From: Mesobacillus foraminis
GTDB lineage: Bacteria; Bacillota; Bacilli; Bacillales; Cytobacillaceae
Reading direction: 5' to 3'
Length of the DNA: 64,000 nucleotides
NCBI RefSeq assembly: GCF_004340465.1
Contig: NZ_SLVV01000011.1
Span: forward strand, 186,001 to 250,000
Positions 9,829 to 16,913 of this stretch are shown here, one piece after another. Within the stretch, counting starts at the first letter, position 1; every line of letters begins with the position of its first letter. A program made the position numbers and the translations under genes. The notes under the pieces are model-generated. The model did no database searches, was not told the origin of the DNA, and worked only from the letters and a program-made list of their open reading frames with translations.

Positions 9829-10722
9829 GTGACTATTAGTTACATCAATTTCGGGGAAATCCTTCGTTCATTAAGACTTTATAAAGGAATGAGTGCAGAA
9901 GATGTTGCTAAGGATATCTGTTCGACAGAAGATTTGCATCAGTTTGAAAAGGATAAAAAGTATCCCACTATCGATCAGCTCTATAAGATTGCCTCTAAAT
10001 TAAATGTGGAGCCGCTCCACTTCTTTGATTTCGCAGCAGCTGGCTCTGCGAATTACGTTACAGCCGTTTTTGATTTGATAAAAAAATACAAAAGGGACAG
10101 AAATTATAAAGCTATTAGTGAAATTGTGGAGCAGGAAAAGGGAAATCCGCTTTTTAACCTTCCATCCAGCAAGCAGTTCCTGCTGTGGCATGAAGCAATC
10201 TGTCTGTATTATTTAGGAGAACCCGGAGAAAAAGAAGCCAAAAGAACAATAAAAATGCTCTATCAGGCAATTGAGCTGACAAATCCCTCCATGAAGGGCC
10301 TGACAGAAAGAGAAATAGAGATTTTGATTGCAATTGCCTTGATAGAAAAAGACTCCAGCAATTACAGGGAAGCAATCTCCTTGCTGAAAGAGGCCTTGAA
10401 TGCCATGGAGGAATTACCGATGATATCGGATCCCAGAGTGCAATTAAGAGCTTTGTTTGGCCTGGCCCAGTCGCTGTCCAACTCTGAAAATTACAGCGAG
10501 TCACTGATATACAGCAATAAAGGTTTAAGCCAGTGCATCAACGATGAAATCATGTATCTATTCGGCGAATTTTATTATCAGTCCGCGCACAATTACATTC
10601 TCATGGGCAACATTGACAAGGGGGAAGAGTATTTACAAAAGTCAATCCAGATATTTGATTTGCAGAGAAATGATCAGTTTGTAAATCTGGTAAAGTCCGA
10701 ATTGAAAAAAATATCGGAATAG
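9829..10722 (+). CDS. PlcR-like RRNPP-family quorum-sensing transcription regulator
   Basis: Predicted cytoplasmic activator switched on by an imported peptide. Residues 6-62 form an HTH_3 (Xre-type) domain (FGEILRSLRLYKGMSAEDVA, PTIDQLYKIASKLNVEP). Residues 75-297 are TPR-like helical pairs. The total of 297 aa matches PlcR (about 285) and is shorter than NprR (about 420). Segments such as FLLWHEAICLYYL, FGEFYYQSAHNYILMGN and the C-terminal LVKSELKKISE line up with PlcR from memory. GTG start with GGGAGGGA ahead. A TATAAT box lies at 9791-9796, without a good -35. The peptide gene follows 50 bp downstream, the arrangement of plcR-papR. Targets cannot be read from this window. Confidence 0.85.
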   Translation: MTISYINFGEILRSLRLYKGMSAEDVAKDICSTEDLHQFEKDKKYPTIDQLYKIASKLNVEPLHFFDFAAAGSANYVTAVFDLIKKYKRDRNYKAISEIVEQEKGNPLFNLPSSKQFLLWHEAICLYYLGEPGEKEAKRTIKMLYQAIELTNPSMKGLTEREIEILIAIALIEKDSSNYREAISLLKEALNAMEELPMISDPRVQLRALFGLAQSLSNSENYSESLIYSNKGLSQCINDEIMYLFGEFYYQSAHNYILMGNIDKGEEYLQKSIQIFDLQRNDQFVNLVKSELKKISE

Positions 10723-10731
10723 TGATATTAT
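10702..10731 (+). promoter_or_regulatory. Possible promoter of the peptide gene
   Basis: TTGAAA and TATTAT are separated by 18 bases at the end of the regulator gene. An imperfect A/T palindrome (AATATCTATATT) lies between it and the peptide ribosome binding site. Weak evidence, but it would allow separate control of the pheromone gene. Confidence 0.35.
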
Positions 10732-10772
10732 TTAGGTGAATATCTATATTATAGAAAGGGGGGAAACTAAAA

Positions 10773-11210
10773 ATGAAGAAAAAATTAATTAGTTTTGCAT
10801 TCGTTTTGGGTTTACTGGGCTTAGCTTATTTTGGATTTAGCGGCTCTAATCTAGCGGGGGGAGGCTTGAAGGACCTTCCAACACAGCACGGAATCAAGCT
10901 GGCAGACCTTCCGACACAGCACGGAATTAAGCTGGCCGACCTTCCAACGCAGCACGGAATCAAGCTGGCAGACCTTCCAACGCAGTACGGAATCAAGCTG
11001 GCCGACCTTCCAACGCAGCACGGAATCAAGCTGGCCGACCTTCCAACACAGCACGGAATCAAGCTGGCCGACCTTCCGACACAGCACGGAATTAAGCTGG
11101 CCGACCTTCCAACGCAGCACGGAATCAAGCTGGCAGACCTTCCAACACAGCACGGAATCAAGCTGGCAGACCTTCCGACACAGCACAGCCCAGGAATCAA
11201 TCAAGCGTAG
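10773..11210 (+). CDS. PapR-like secreted pheromone precursor with ten DLPTQ repeats
   Basis: A 145-residue exported precursor. Residues 1-28 are a signal peptide (MKKKLISFAFVLGLLGLAYF). After a GGGLK linker, residues 33-131 are nine head-to-tail 11-residue units of ADLPTQHGIKL. A tenth, partial unit ADLPTQH (132-138) and an SPGINQA tail follow. Unit 1 starts with K instead of A, and unit 4 has Y for H. The mature B. cereus PapR heptapeptide is ADLPFEF, so ADLPTQH is a plausible active peptide released by extracellular proteolysis and re-imported by an oligopeptide permease. Strong ribosome binding site (GAAAGGGGGGAA). Known PapR precursors are about 48 aa with one copy. The assignment rests on the PlcR-like neighbour plus the ADLP start. 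Confidence 0.85.
   Translation: MKKKLISFAFVLGLLGLAYFGFSGSNLAGGGLKDLPTQHGIKLADLPTQHGIKLADLPTQHGIKLADLPTQYGIKLADLPTQHGIKLADLPTQHGIKLADLPTQHGIKLADLPTQHGIKLADLPTQHGIKLADLPTQHSPGINQA
10869..11186 (+). repeat. 33-bp tandem repeat inside the pheromone gene
   Basis: Nine in-frame 33-bp units and a 21-bp partial unit. Copies differ by a few mostly synonymous changes (CCAACG/CCAACA/CCGACA, GCA/GCC Ala), with one CAC to TAC change at 10986. This suggests recent slippage expansion with selection on the peptide. Because the unit is a multiple of three, long open frames appear in other frames and on the other strand. These are shadows. Confidence 0.95.
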
Positions 11211-11218
11211 AATGCGGC

Positions 11219-11246
11219 AAAAGGCTAAGATCCCCTTAGCCTTTTT
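11219..11246 (+). terminator. Terminator of the pheromone gene
   Basis: AAAAGGCTAAG pairs with CTTAGCCTTTTT around a four-base loop just after the peptide stop codon. Confidence 0.85.
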
Positions 11247-11354
11247 ATAATGTAGTAGAACCATGCTGTTTTTATCTTCTTCAACTTTCCTGAGAAGTGT
11301 ATATACTATCCTTTCCTGCGGCCCTTTAACGGGCAACTGCCAGGATTGATACTG

Positions 11355-11396
11355 TAAAAATAAACGCAGGAATCTACTGATTCCTGCGTTTATTTT
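11355..11396. terminator. queT terminator, usable on both strands
   Basis: AAATAAACGCAGGAATC pairs with GATTCCTGCGTTTATTT, a long perfect stem between the pheromone gene and the end of queT. Confidence 0.85.
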
Positions 11397-11400
11397 ATCG

Positions 11401-11886
11401 TCAGACCAGCCTTTCAAGATTGACCCGTTTATGGATGGCATACATGATGGGGATGCCGGCAGCGAGAACCGCCACTTCGCCGGCAGCTGTCGTAAGCCAT
11501 GTGAAAAGAAAGGGCAGCTTGAAAGCCAGTTTCAGTTCAAAGGCAATTATAAACATGTTAAAGGTAAAAACCATTGTGTTTATAACCATCAGACCTAATT
11601 TACTCTTGATAAAGCGCCCGGCTAAAATAGTGATTAATAGTGAAATGACTGAATGGGCAACTCCAAATACAAGGTCGTAAGCAACCATTGGAGAAAAGAA
11701 TAAGTTGGTCAGAAATACTCCCAGTACAATTCCGTAAAAATAGTTCTTGTTAAAGACAATCAGATGGTTAAACATCTCTGATACGCGGAATTGAACGTTA
11801 GTAAAGCCAAAAGGCTGGATGACCGCCGACACGGCGATATAAAGTGCGGCGACAAGCCCATTTCCTGCTAGTGTACGAATATTCAT
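11401..11886 (-). CDS. queT: QueT-family queuosine precursor transporter
   Basis: Small membrane S-component-like protein of the QueT family (161 aa, about five hydrophobic helices; FGFTNVQFRVSEMFNHL near the N-terminus). QueT proteins are predicted to import a queuosine precursor such as preQ1 together with an ECF energy module, which is not encoded here. The assignment is strengthened by a preQ1 riboswitch directly in front of the start. Start ATG overlaps the GGAG ribosome binding site region controlled by that riboswitch. Confidence 0.88.
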   Translation of the reverse strand: MNIRTLAGNGLVAALYIAVSAVIQPFGFTNVQFRVSEMFNHLIVFNKNYFYGIVLGVFLTNLFFSPMVAYDLVFGVAHSVISLLITILAGRFIKSKLGLMVINTMVFTFNMFIIAFELKLAFKLPFLFTWLTTAAGEVAVLAAGIPIMYAIHKRVNLERLV

Positions 11887-11894
11887 GATGATCT

Positions 11895-11932
11895 CTCCTT
11901 AGTTTTTTATCGTGGGAGGATTTCGAACCACG
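11895..11932 (-). ncRNA. preQ1-I riboswitch
   Basis: Read on the minus strand: stem CGTGG...CCACG with loop TTCGAAATCCTC, then the A-rich tail ATAAAAAACTAA running straight into GGAG. This is the compact H-type pseudoknot layout of class I preQ1 riboswitches that sequester the ribosome binding site. It is placed 9 bp from the queT start. Ligand binding would repress translation. Confidence 0.85.
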
Positions 11933-12016
11933 CCGAGCAAGACTCGAAAAACAATAGTTAAGTATAATGGATAACAAGCTGATTGACAATGCCAATTCTT
12001 ACAATCTTATAACTAT

Positions 12017-12046
12017 GAAAAAAGGAGAAGCATATGCTTCCCCTTC
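12017..12046 (-). terminator. Terminator of the two-gene small membrane protein unit
   Basis: GGGGAAGCATATGCTTCTCC on the minus strand forms a strong near-perfect hairpin followed by a T run. It lies 5 bp after the stop codon at 12051. Confidence 0.8.
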
Positions 12047-12050
12047 TGAA

Positions 12051-12167
12051 TCATTTTTGTCTGAAGACATCCATGAATGCATGGGTAATTTCTAGTCCCT
12101 GAAATAAAAATAAACTTGCTGCACTGATTGAAAAGAAACCAATCAATAAGAAACGGACCATTAACAT
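12051..12167 (-). CDS. Very small membrane protein (38 aa)
   Basis: ATG at 12167 preceded by AAAGGGGAGGA gives a 38-residue protein: MLMVRFLLIGFFSISAASLF, then LFQGLEITHAFMDVFRQK. It has one membrane helix and a short amphipathic tail. It lies 35 bp after a 108-residue membrane gene and just before a strong terminator, so the two form a unit. Its size is below the usual ORF threshold. No family is recognised; the call rests on the ribosome binding site, hydrophobic helix and context. Confidence 0.6.
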   Translation of the reverse strand: MLMVRFLLIGFFSISAASLFLFQGLEITHAFMDVFRQK

Positions 12168-12202
12168 GTTATATTCCTCCCCTTTAATTCATTGTTTGAA
12201 TT

Positions 12203-12529
12203 TTAGGGAGCTAGGATCACATAATTGGACTGGTAAAAGACAGCCATTGAAAATTGGAGCCTGCGATAAATAATAATTGTCAGAGTCAGCAAGAACATGA
12301 CTGTACACAGGACAATTTCTGGTGAATGTTTTACGAGATGTAAATGTATAGAATCATTTTTATCATCGCTATCCAGGGAAAAAGATTCAGAGTCTGATTG
12401 CATGATTCCGGCTGCAGTGGTTTTTCCATCGGCACTGCTTCCGCCGTGGCCGAAAAAGTTTGGTAAAAACAGGCCGGAAAAGATGGTGAGAAGCAGAATA
12501 GTGGCAAGCAGCTTAGTATGTTTAGCCAT
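12203..12529 (-). CDS. Small exported/membrane protein (108 aa), unknown
   Basis: N-terminal signal or anchor helix (LLATILLLTIFSGLFLPNFF), then a hydrophilic extracytoplasmic segment rich in Gly, Ser and Asp (GHGGSSADGKT, SDSESFSLDSDDKND). A second helix follows (VLCTVMFLLTLTIIIY), with a short tail. ATG follows AAAAAGGGGGAAG. It is transcribed with the 38-residue protein downstream. I recognise no domain. A membrane-anchored partner pair is an inference from the arrangement only. Confidence 0.6.
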   Translation of the reverse strand: MAKHTKLLATILLLTIFSGLFLPNFFGHGGSSADGKTTAAGIMQSDSESFSLDSDDKNDSIHLHLVKHSPEIVLCTVMFLLTLTIIIYRRLQFSMAVFYQSNYVILAP

Positions 12530-12673
12530 CGACTTCCCCCTTTTTGCAGATAATATTAATCATAAACACTTTGATTACATTTGAAAACTAAAAAGTTTTG
12601 ACAAAAACTCCAAAAAAATACGCACCATTTCCAGTGCTATCCCGTAAAGTAAATTGGATACCGTAATAAATGT

Positions 12674-12703
12674 TTGACAAAATGGCTGCAGATGGATTAT
12701 AGT
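12674..12703 (+). promoter_or_regulatory. SigA-type promoter of the Mn riboswitch operon
   Basis: TTGACA and TATAGT with an 18-base spacer. It ends about 25 bp before the riboswitch aptamer. Confidence 0.7.
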
Positions 12704-12727
12704 TTAAATAATTATTTGAATAGTTCT

Positions 12728-12884
12728 CCTAAAGGGGAGTAGCTTTTACAGCAGAGTCGTCATTTCGGAGGTTTCAATCTCCCGGCTTTGTTGGCAACGG
12801 AAGTTGTTAGCAAGACCTTTGCCGTTTGGTAAAGGTCTTTTATTGTCTTTTTAACCTTTACCAATCCAGGTAAAGGTTTTTTTG
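12728..12884 (+). ncRNA. Mn2+-sensing yybP-ykoY riboswitch with two terminator hairpins
   Basis: The aptamer has the family's conserved blocks: AAAGGGGAGTAGC at 12731 and GGCAACGGAAG followed by TTAGCAAGACCTTTGCC. The 3' strand AAGACCTTT can instead pair with AAAGGTCTT (12831-12839) ahead of a T run, giving the usual terminator switch. A second hairpin, AACCTTTACC/GGTAAAGGTT with seven T, follows at 12853-12883. Manganese is expected to stabilise the aptamer and permit read-through into the TerC operon. Confidence 0.9.
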
Positions 12885-12948
12885 TTTTTACAGAGACCGA
12901 TACGAACGTTCATAATACTAAACTTTTAATGGATTGGAGAGAGGGAAC

Positions 12949-13077
12949 ATGAAAAAAAGAAGAGTAAACTTCCTGGAACTGGTCAAGAAAAACAAAGAAG
13001 AACTATTGAAGAATCAGAGAGAATTGGAAAAGATTGAGCTACGCATTGATGCAAGGCACAGCAAGCAGGAAAATTAA
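12949..13077 (+). CDS. FbpB-family small basic protein
   Basis: A 42-residue protein, MKKRRVNFLELVKKNKEELL and onward, rich in Lys, Arg and Glu and predicted to be one long helix. It matches the FbpB (Fur-regulated basic protein B) pattern of a basic start, an FxELVxxNKxELL core and an EKIExRIxxRH end. FbpB acts with the FsrA small RNA in B. subtilis iron sparing. Here the gene is first in an operon behind a Mn2+ riboswitch, and I see no Fur box, so its role may be tied to manganese. ATG follows GAGAGAGGGA. Confidence 0.7.
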   Translation: MKKRRVNFLELVKKNKEELLKNQRELEKIELRIDARHSKQEN

Positions 13078-13101
13078 CGGAAGATTAATTGGGAGGAAAC
13101 T

Positions 13102-13488
13102 ATGATACTAAGGAAATACATGTCTCTTTTAGGAATAGGTTCAGCTAAAATCGATCTGATTCTCCAGAAGGACACATATAAGCCTGGCGAAATGGTCCAT
13201 GGATATTTCCTGATAAAGGGCGGGACAATTGAACAGCAGCTTAAACGGATTGAATGTGACCTGGTGATGGTTGATTCTGAGGCTGATGAAGAGAGAATTA
13301 TGGATACTGTCACAATCCTGACTTCAACCTTGATTGAGTCCCAGGCGGCCAACCAGATTTCTTTAACCTTCCGTCTGTCTGACTCAGCCCGGCCTTCATC
13401 CGAAACCTTATCCTACCGCTTTAAGACAAGATTGGTATTCAGTGAAGGTGTGGAAAGCATCGATCAGGACGCTATTAAAATTGTATAA
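13102..13488 (+). CDS. Spo0M-like arrestin-fold protein, half length
   Basis: Starts with the Spo0M pattern (LLGIGSAKIDLILQKDTYKP GEMVHGYFLIKGG split here by a space). In B. subtilis Spo0M this region opens an arrestin-like fold of about 258 residues. Only 128 residues are present, ending cleanly, so it holds the N-terminal arrestin lobe alone. Spo0M influences sporulation and cell shape. The short form sits between FbpB-like and DUF1232 genes in the Mn2+ riboswitch operon. The frame after the stop does not continue as a broken Spo0M, so I read this as a natural short variant. Start ATG follows GGGAGGAA. Confidence 0.7.
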   Translation: MILRKYMSLLGIGSAKIDLILQKDTYKPGEMVHGYFLIKGGTIEQQLKRIECDLVMVDSEADEERIMDTVTILTSTLIESQAANQISLTFRLSDSARPSSETLSYRFKTRLVFSEGVESIDQDAIKIV

Positions 13489-13550
13489 CATTTTTTGCAT
13501 CACTTACTGCCATAAATCTTGTAACGATCCTAGAAACGAAAGGTGATCAT

Positions 13551-13826
13551 GTGCTTAAATTCCTAAAAAGAATGAAATTCGTATTAAAGTTCTGGAAATC
13601 CCTTCCCTTCATAAAAGATTTTTTCTTTTCACGGGAAGTAGAATCTTATAAAAAAACATTAACCCTTTTGGTGATTCTCACCTATGCCTTTTTTCCTTTT
13701 GATCTGATCCCGGACTTTTTCTATCTGTTCGGAATCGTCGATGATGCAGTGGTAATTGGCTTCATCATAGAGAGAATGGTTAAATGGGCTCCCGAAGCAT
13801 TAAAGAAGAAACATCAGCTTGATTAG
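13551..13826 (+). CDS. DUF1232 (YkvA-like) membrane protein
   Basis: A 91-residue protein with the DUF1232 core: LLVILTYAFFPFDLIPDFFY followed by GIVDDAVVIGFIIERM. It has two short hydrophobic segments around the PxDLIPDF motif. Function in the family is unknown. GTG start preceded by AAAGGTGAT. Lies 28 bp before terC in the Mn2+-controlled operon, which suggests a link to metal homeostasis or the membrane. Confidence 0.75.
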   Translation: MLKFLKRMKFVLKFWKSLPFIKDFFFSREVESYKKTLTLLVILTYAFFPFDLIPDFFYLFGIVDDAVVIGFIIERMVKWAPEALKKKHQLD

Positions 13827-13854
13827 TAGATAATATAAGGAGGAAACAAATTAA

Positions 13855-14625
13855 GTGGATATCTCAATTTTGTTCGAGTATGGGTGGGTGCTATTATTGC
13901 TAATAGCACTGGAAGGCTTACTGGCAGCCGATAATGCCCTGGTATTGGCTATTATGGTAAAGCATCTTCCTGAAGAAGACAGAAAAAAGGCGCTTTTCTA
14001 CGGGCTTGCAGGTGCATTCGTGTTTCGTTTCGCCTCATTATTTATCATCTCATTCCTTGTCGATGTTTGGCAGGTTCAGGCAATTGGCGCTCTGTATTTG
14101 CTGTTCATTGCAATTAACCATATTGTGAGAAAACTCGTCTTTAAAAATAAGGAAGAGAATAAAATAGAGAAAGAAAAGAAAAAATCGGGTTTCTGGGGTA
14201 CCGTCTTCAAAGTGGAGCTGGCGGATATCGCCTTTGCAGTAGATTCTATATTGGCTGCTGTCGCCTTGGCCATGACTCTGCCGAACACACCGCTGCCTAA
14301 TATTGGAGGAATGGATGGCGGAAAATTCCTTGTTATCTTCGCCGGTGGACTGATTGGTTTGATCATTATGCGATTTGCTGCAAACATGTTTGTAAAACTC
14401 CTGCATTCTAGACCGGGCCTTGAAATTGCCGCATTTGCAATTGTCGGCTGGGTGGGTGTCAAGCTTGCGGTATTAACTTTAGGGCATCATGATATCGGGG
14501 TCATTTCCCACGATTTTGCACACTCGACTGAGTGGAAGCTGATTTTCTACACCATCCTGATAGGAATAGCAGCAGCGGGATGGTTCTTGACGAAAGAAAA
14601 GAAAGAGAGCCAAACAGCCGCTTAA
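13855..14625 (+). CDS. TerC-family manganese exporter (MeeF/MeeY type)
   Basis: Integral membrane protein of 256 residues, with about seven helices. It has the TerC signatures EGLLAADNALVLAIMVKHLP near the N-terminus and ADIAFAVDSILAAVALAMTL in the middle, whose Asp residues are thought to bind the metal. B. subtilis relatives (YceF, YkoY) export manganese and help metallate secreted enzymes. The Mn2+ riboswitch 970 bp upstream, with no terminator between, supports this. GTG start with AAGGAGGA. A C-terminal KEKKES tail and a hairpin follow. Confidence 0.88.
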   Translation: MDISILFEYGWVLLLLIALEGLLAADNALVLAIMVKHLPEEDRKKALFYGLAGAFVFRFASLFIISFLVDVWQVQAIGALYLLFIAINHIVRKLVFKNKEENKIEKEKKKSGFWGTVFKVELADIAFAVDSILAAVALAMTLPNTPLPNIGGMDGGKFLVIFAGGLIGLIIMRFAANMFVKLLHSRPGLEIAAFAIVGWVGVKLAVLTLGHHDIGVISHDFAHSTEWKLIFYTILIGIAAAGWFLTKEKKESQTAA

Positions 14626-14641
14626 TGATGATCAGAATACA

Positions 14642-14670
14642 GAAAAGCTGCTCGGAAAGGGCGGCTTTTC
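14642..14670 (+). terminator. Terminator of the Mn operon
   Basis: GAAAAGC...GCTTTTC stem with inner imperfect GC pairs, 16 bp after terC. Confidence 0.6.
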
Positions 14671-14705
14671 ACCATATTTACTATTAAGAAAAGAGGAGAC
14701 TTGAA

Positions 14706-15320
14706 TTGTATTCATTCAGTGAATTAGCTCAAAGCGTAAAATTCTCGAAGAAGGGCTCGAAAATAATACTGAATGACAAGGCTTCGGAACTGGAATTAAT
14801 AGGGGCAGGAAGGAGTGCCTTTGCATTCAGGATCCAATCGACCGACAAAGTGTTAAAGGTCTTTTTTTCGCCCTTTGAACACATTGCAAAAGAAGAAGCA
14901 GCCATCTATAAAGCCCTTCAGAGAAATCCGTTTTATCCGTACCTGTACGACCACGGTGATAATTACCTTGTGATCGACTATATCGCCGGCAATACCCTGT
15001 TTGATTGTCTGACGAAAGGGATCGCCATAAGGGCTGACCATATTAAACAAATAGATGAAGCCTTGTCACTTGCAAGGGAAAGAGGGCTGAATCCCTCTGA
15101 TATCCACTTGCGGAATATCATCGTCACGCCTGAGGACACAATTAAACTTATTGATGTTGCCCGATTCCGTCAAGTTAAAAAATGCTCACAGTGGGATGAT
15201 CTTAAGGCGGCCTACAAAATGTTCTACCGGCACCGGATGTTCCCGAAAAAAACTCCGGAGAAAATTTTAAATGCTATCGCAGCACTATACAAGAAAAACC
15301 TGCTGCCATCGTTTCACTAA
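14706..15320 (+). CDS. Serine/threonine protein kinase-like protein (YrzF type)
   Basis: A compact 204-residue kinase fold. The Gly-rich loop IGAGRSAFAF is near residue 32 and VLKVFF carries the ATP-binding Lys. PSDIHLRNIIV carries the catalytic Asp and the metal-binding Asn. LIDVARF takes the place of DFG. The hinge and N-lobe are short, as in Bud32/RIO-type and B. subtilis YrzF-like kinases. TTG start with AGAGGAGA upstream. Substrate is unknown. Confidence 0.75.
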   Translation: MYSFSELAQSVKFSKKGSKIILNDKASELELIGAGRSAFAFRIQSTDKVLKVFFSPFEHIAKEEAAIYKALQRNPFYPYLYDHGDNYLVIDYIAGNTLFDCLTKGIAIRADHIKQIDEALSLARERGLNPSDIHLRNIIVTPEDTIKLIDVARFRQVKKCSQWDDLKAAYKMFYRHRMFPKKTPEKILNAIAALYKKNLLPSFH

Positions 15321-15458
15321 AAGGTAACAAAAATTCCTTCATATTTTTACATGGAAATGGAAATGATGGGGCGGTGGGTCTTCATACAATAAGAAGAAAA
15401 TGTATTTTCGTGGTAAACTGCTAAAAATAAATTACTTTTACTCATGGAGGCTGGTTTT

Positions 15459-16784
15459 TTGGGAACCGAAATATTGGTCCTGATTGTTTTAATTATTTTA
15501 AATGCGTTTTTCGCCGGATCTGAAATGGCGCTTGTTTCATTGAATGATAATAAGGTCAAATTAATGGCAGACGGCGGAAATCCAAAGGCAAAGAAGGTTC
15601 TGGCCTTGCTGGAACAGCCCGGCAACTTTCTTGCTACTATCCAGATCGGAATTACCCTGGCTGGGTTCCTGGCGAGTGCTTTTGCGGCGGGAAGTTTTGC
15701 GGGCACGCTTGCACAGGCACTTTATCAGATGGGTGTTCCTCTTGATCAGGATATGCTGGAAACTCTTTCAACGGTTGTCATTACACTGATTTTGTCTTAT
15801 TTTACACTGGTCCTTGGGGAACTCGTTCCAAAGCGGCTTGCTTTGCAGAAGGCCGAGGCCATTTCCTTCTTTGCCGTCACCCCGCTGACACTTCTGGCAA
15901 AAGTAACATTTCCGTTTGTAAAACTGTTGAATATGTCAACAAATGGGATTGTCCGGCTGTTTGGAGTCGACCCGAATGCGGATGATGAAAAGGTCACCGA
16001 GGAAGAAATTCGAATGATGGTGGACGTTGGTGAAGAAAAAGGGACGATCCAGGAAGCCGAAAAAGAAATGATCAACAACATTTTTGAATTCAATAATAAG
16101 ACGGTTTCTGACATCATGATGCACAGGACGAATATCGTCGCAATCCCGATTAGCTGCAGCCTGAAGGAAACCATCCAGATCGTGAATGAAGAAAAGTATA
16201 CGAGGTTTCCTGTATACGAGGATAGCATCGACCATATTGTTGGAATCCTGCACGTGAAGGACCTGATCCAGTTTGTTGAAAACGACTATGGAGACAGCTT
16301 TAGTTTGAGGGATCTGCTGCGTGAGCCGTATTATGTGCTCGAATCGATTAAGATCGACCATTTATTCAGGGACATGCAAAAGAATAATGTTCATTTCGCC
16401 ATTGCGATTGATGAGTACGGCGGGACGGATGGGATTGTCACAATTGAGGACTTAATTGAAGAAATTGTTGGGAATATCTTTGACGAGTATGATGAGCCCT
16501 ATTCGGACGTGGCCGATATTGCCGAAATTGACCCCTATAATTTTTACATGTCTGGAACAACTAATCTCTATGAAGTCGAAGATGTCCTTAAGGTGGACTT
16601 GCCGACACAGGAATATGATACATTGAGCGGATTTATGATTGGACAGCTCGGTTATATTCCGGCAACGGATGAACGGCCGGTTCTTGAGTACAAAAATATT
16701 CTGTTTGCAGTTGAAGAAATGAATGACAGAAGGATTGTGAAGGCTAGAGTAACGGTCAAGCAGACAGCAATGGATGTTCAATAA
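15459..16784 (+). CDS. CorC/HlyC-family membrane protein (CNNM plus CBS pair)
   Basis: Predicted Mg2+ or other cation efflux/homeostasis protein. The 441 residues comprise a CNNM membrane domain (about 1-195; NAFFAGSEMALVSLND at the start), a CBS pair (about 205-330; DIMMHRTNIVAIP, YTRFPVYEDSIDHIVGILHVKDL) and a C-terminal CorC_HlyC domain (DPYNFYMSGTTNLYEVEDVL). I chose TTG 15459 because ATGGAGG at 15444-15450 serves as its ribosome binding site. The upstream ATG at 15444 lies inside that site and has none of its own. A terminator follows. Confidence 0.85.
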   Translation: MGTEILVLIVLIILNAFFAGSEMALVSLNDNKVKLMADGGNPKAKKVLALLEQPGNFLATIQIGITLAGFLASAFAAGSFAGTLAQALYQMGVPLDQDMLETLSTVVITLILSYFTLVLGELVPKRLALQKAEAISFFAVTPLTLLAKVTFPFVKLLNMSTNGIVRLFGVDPNADDEKVTEEEIRMMVDVGEEKGTIQEAEKEMINNIFEFNNKTVSDIMMHRTNIVAIPISCSLKETIQIVNEEKYTRFPVYEDSIDHIVGILHVKDLIQFVENDYGDSFSLRDLLREPYYVLESIKIDHLFRDMQKNNVHFAIAIDEYGGTDGIVTIEDLIEEIVGNIFDEYDEPYSDVADIAEIDPYNFYMSGTTNLYEVEDVLKVDLPTQEYDTLSGFMIGQLGYIPATDERPVLEYKNILFAVEEMNDRRIVKARVTVKQTAMDVQ

Positions 16785-16788
16785 TGAT

Positions 16789-16820
16789 GAGGCAACTGTG
16801 TACCTGCAGTTGCCTTTTTT
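16789..16820 (+). terminator. Terminator after the CorC/HlyC gene
   Basis: AGGCAACTG pairs with CAGTTGCCT, followed by six T, just after the stop codon. Confidence 0.85.
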
Positions 16821-16913
16821 ATGGGGCTGAAACATGTAAAAAAACCGTGCACATGCGGAGGAACTGTGGTACGATACTCTTTGTTTTTAGTGGAGTAAAG
16901 AAAAGAAAAGAAG

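Noticed and set aside
10826-11441. Minus-strand and alternative-frame repetitive ORFs over the pheromone gene
   Set aside because: Shadows of the 33-bp repeat. Only the plus-strand frame has a ribosome binding site, signal peptide and terminator in the right places.
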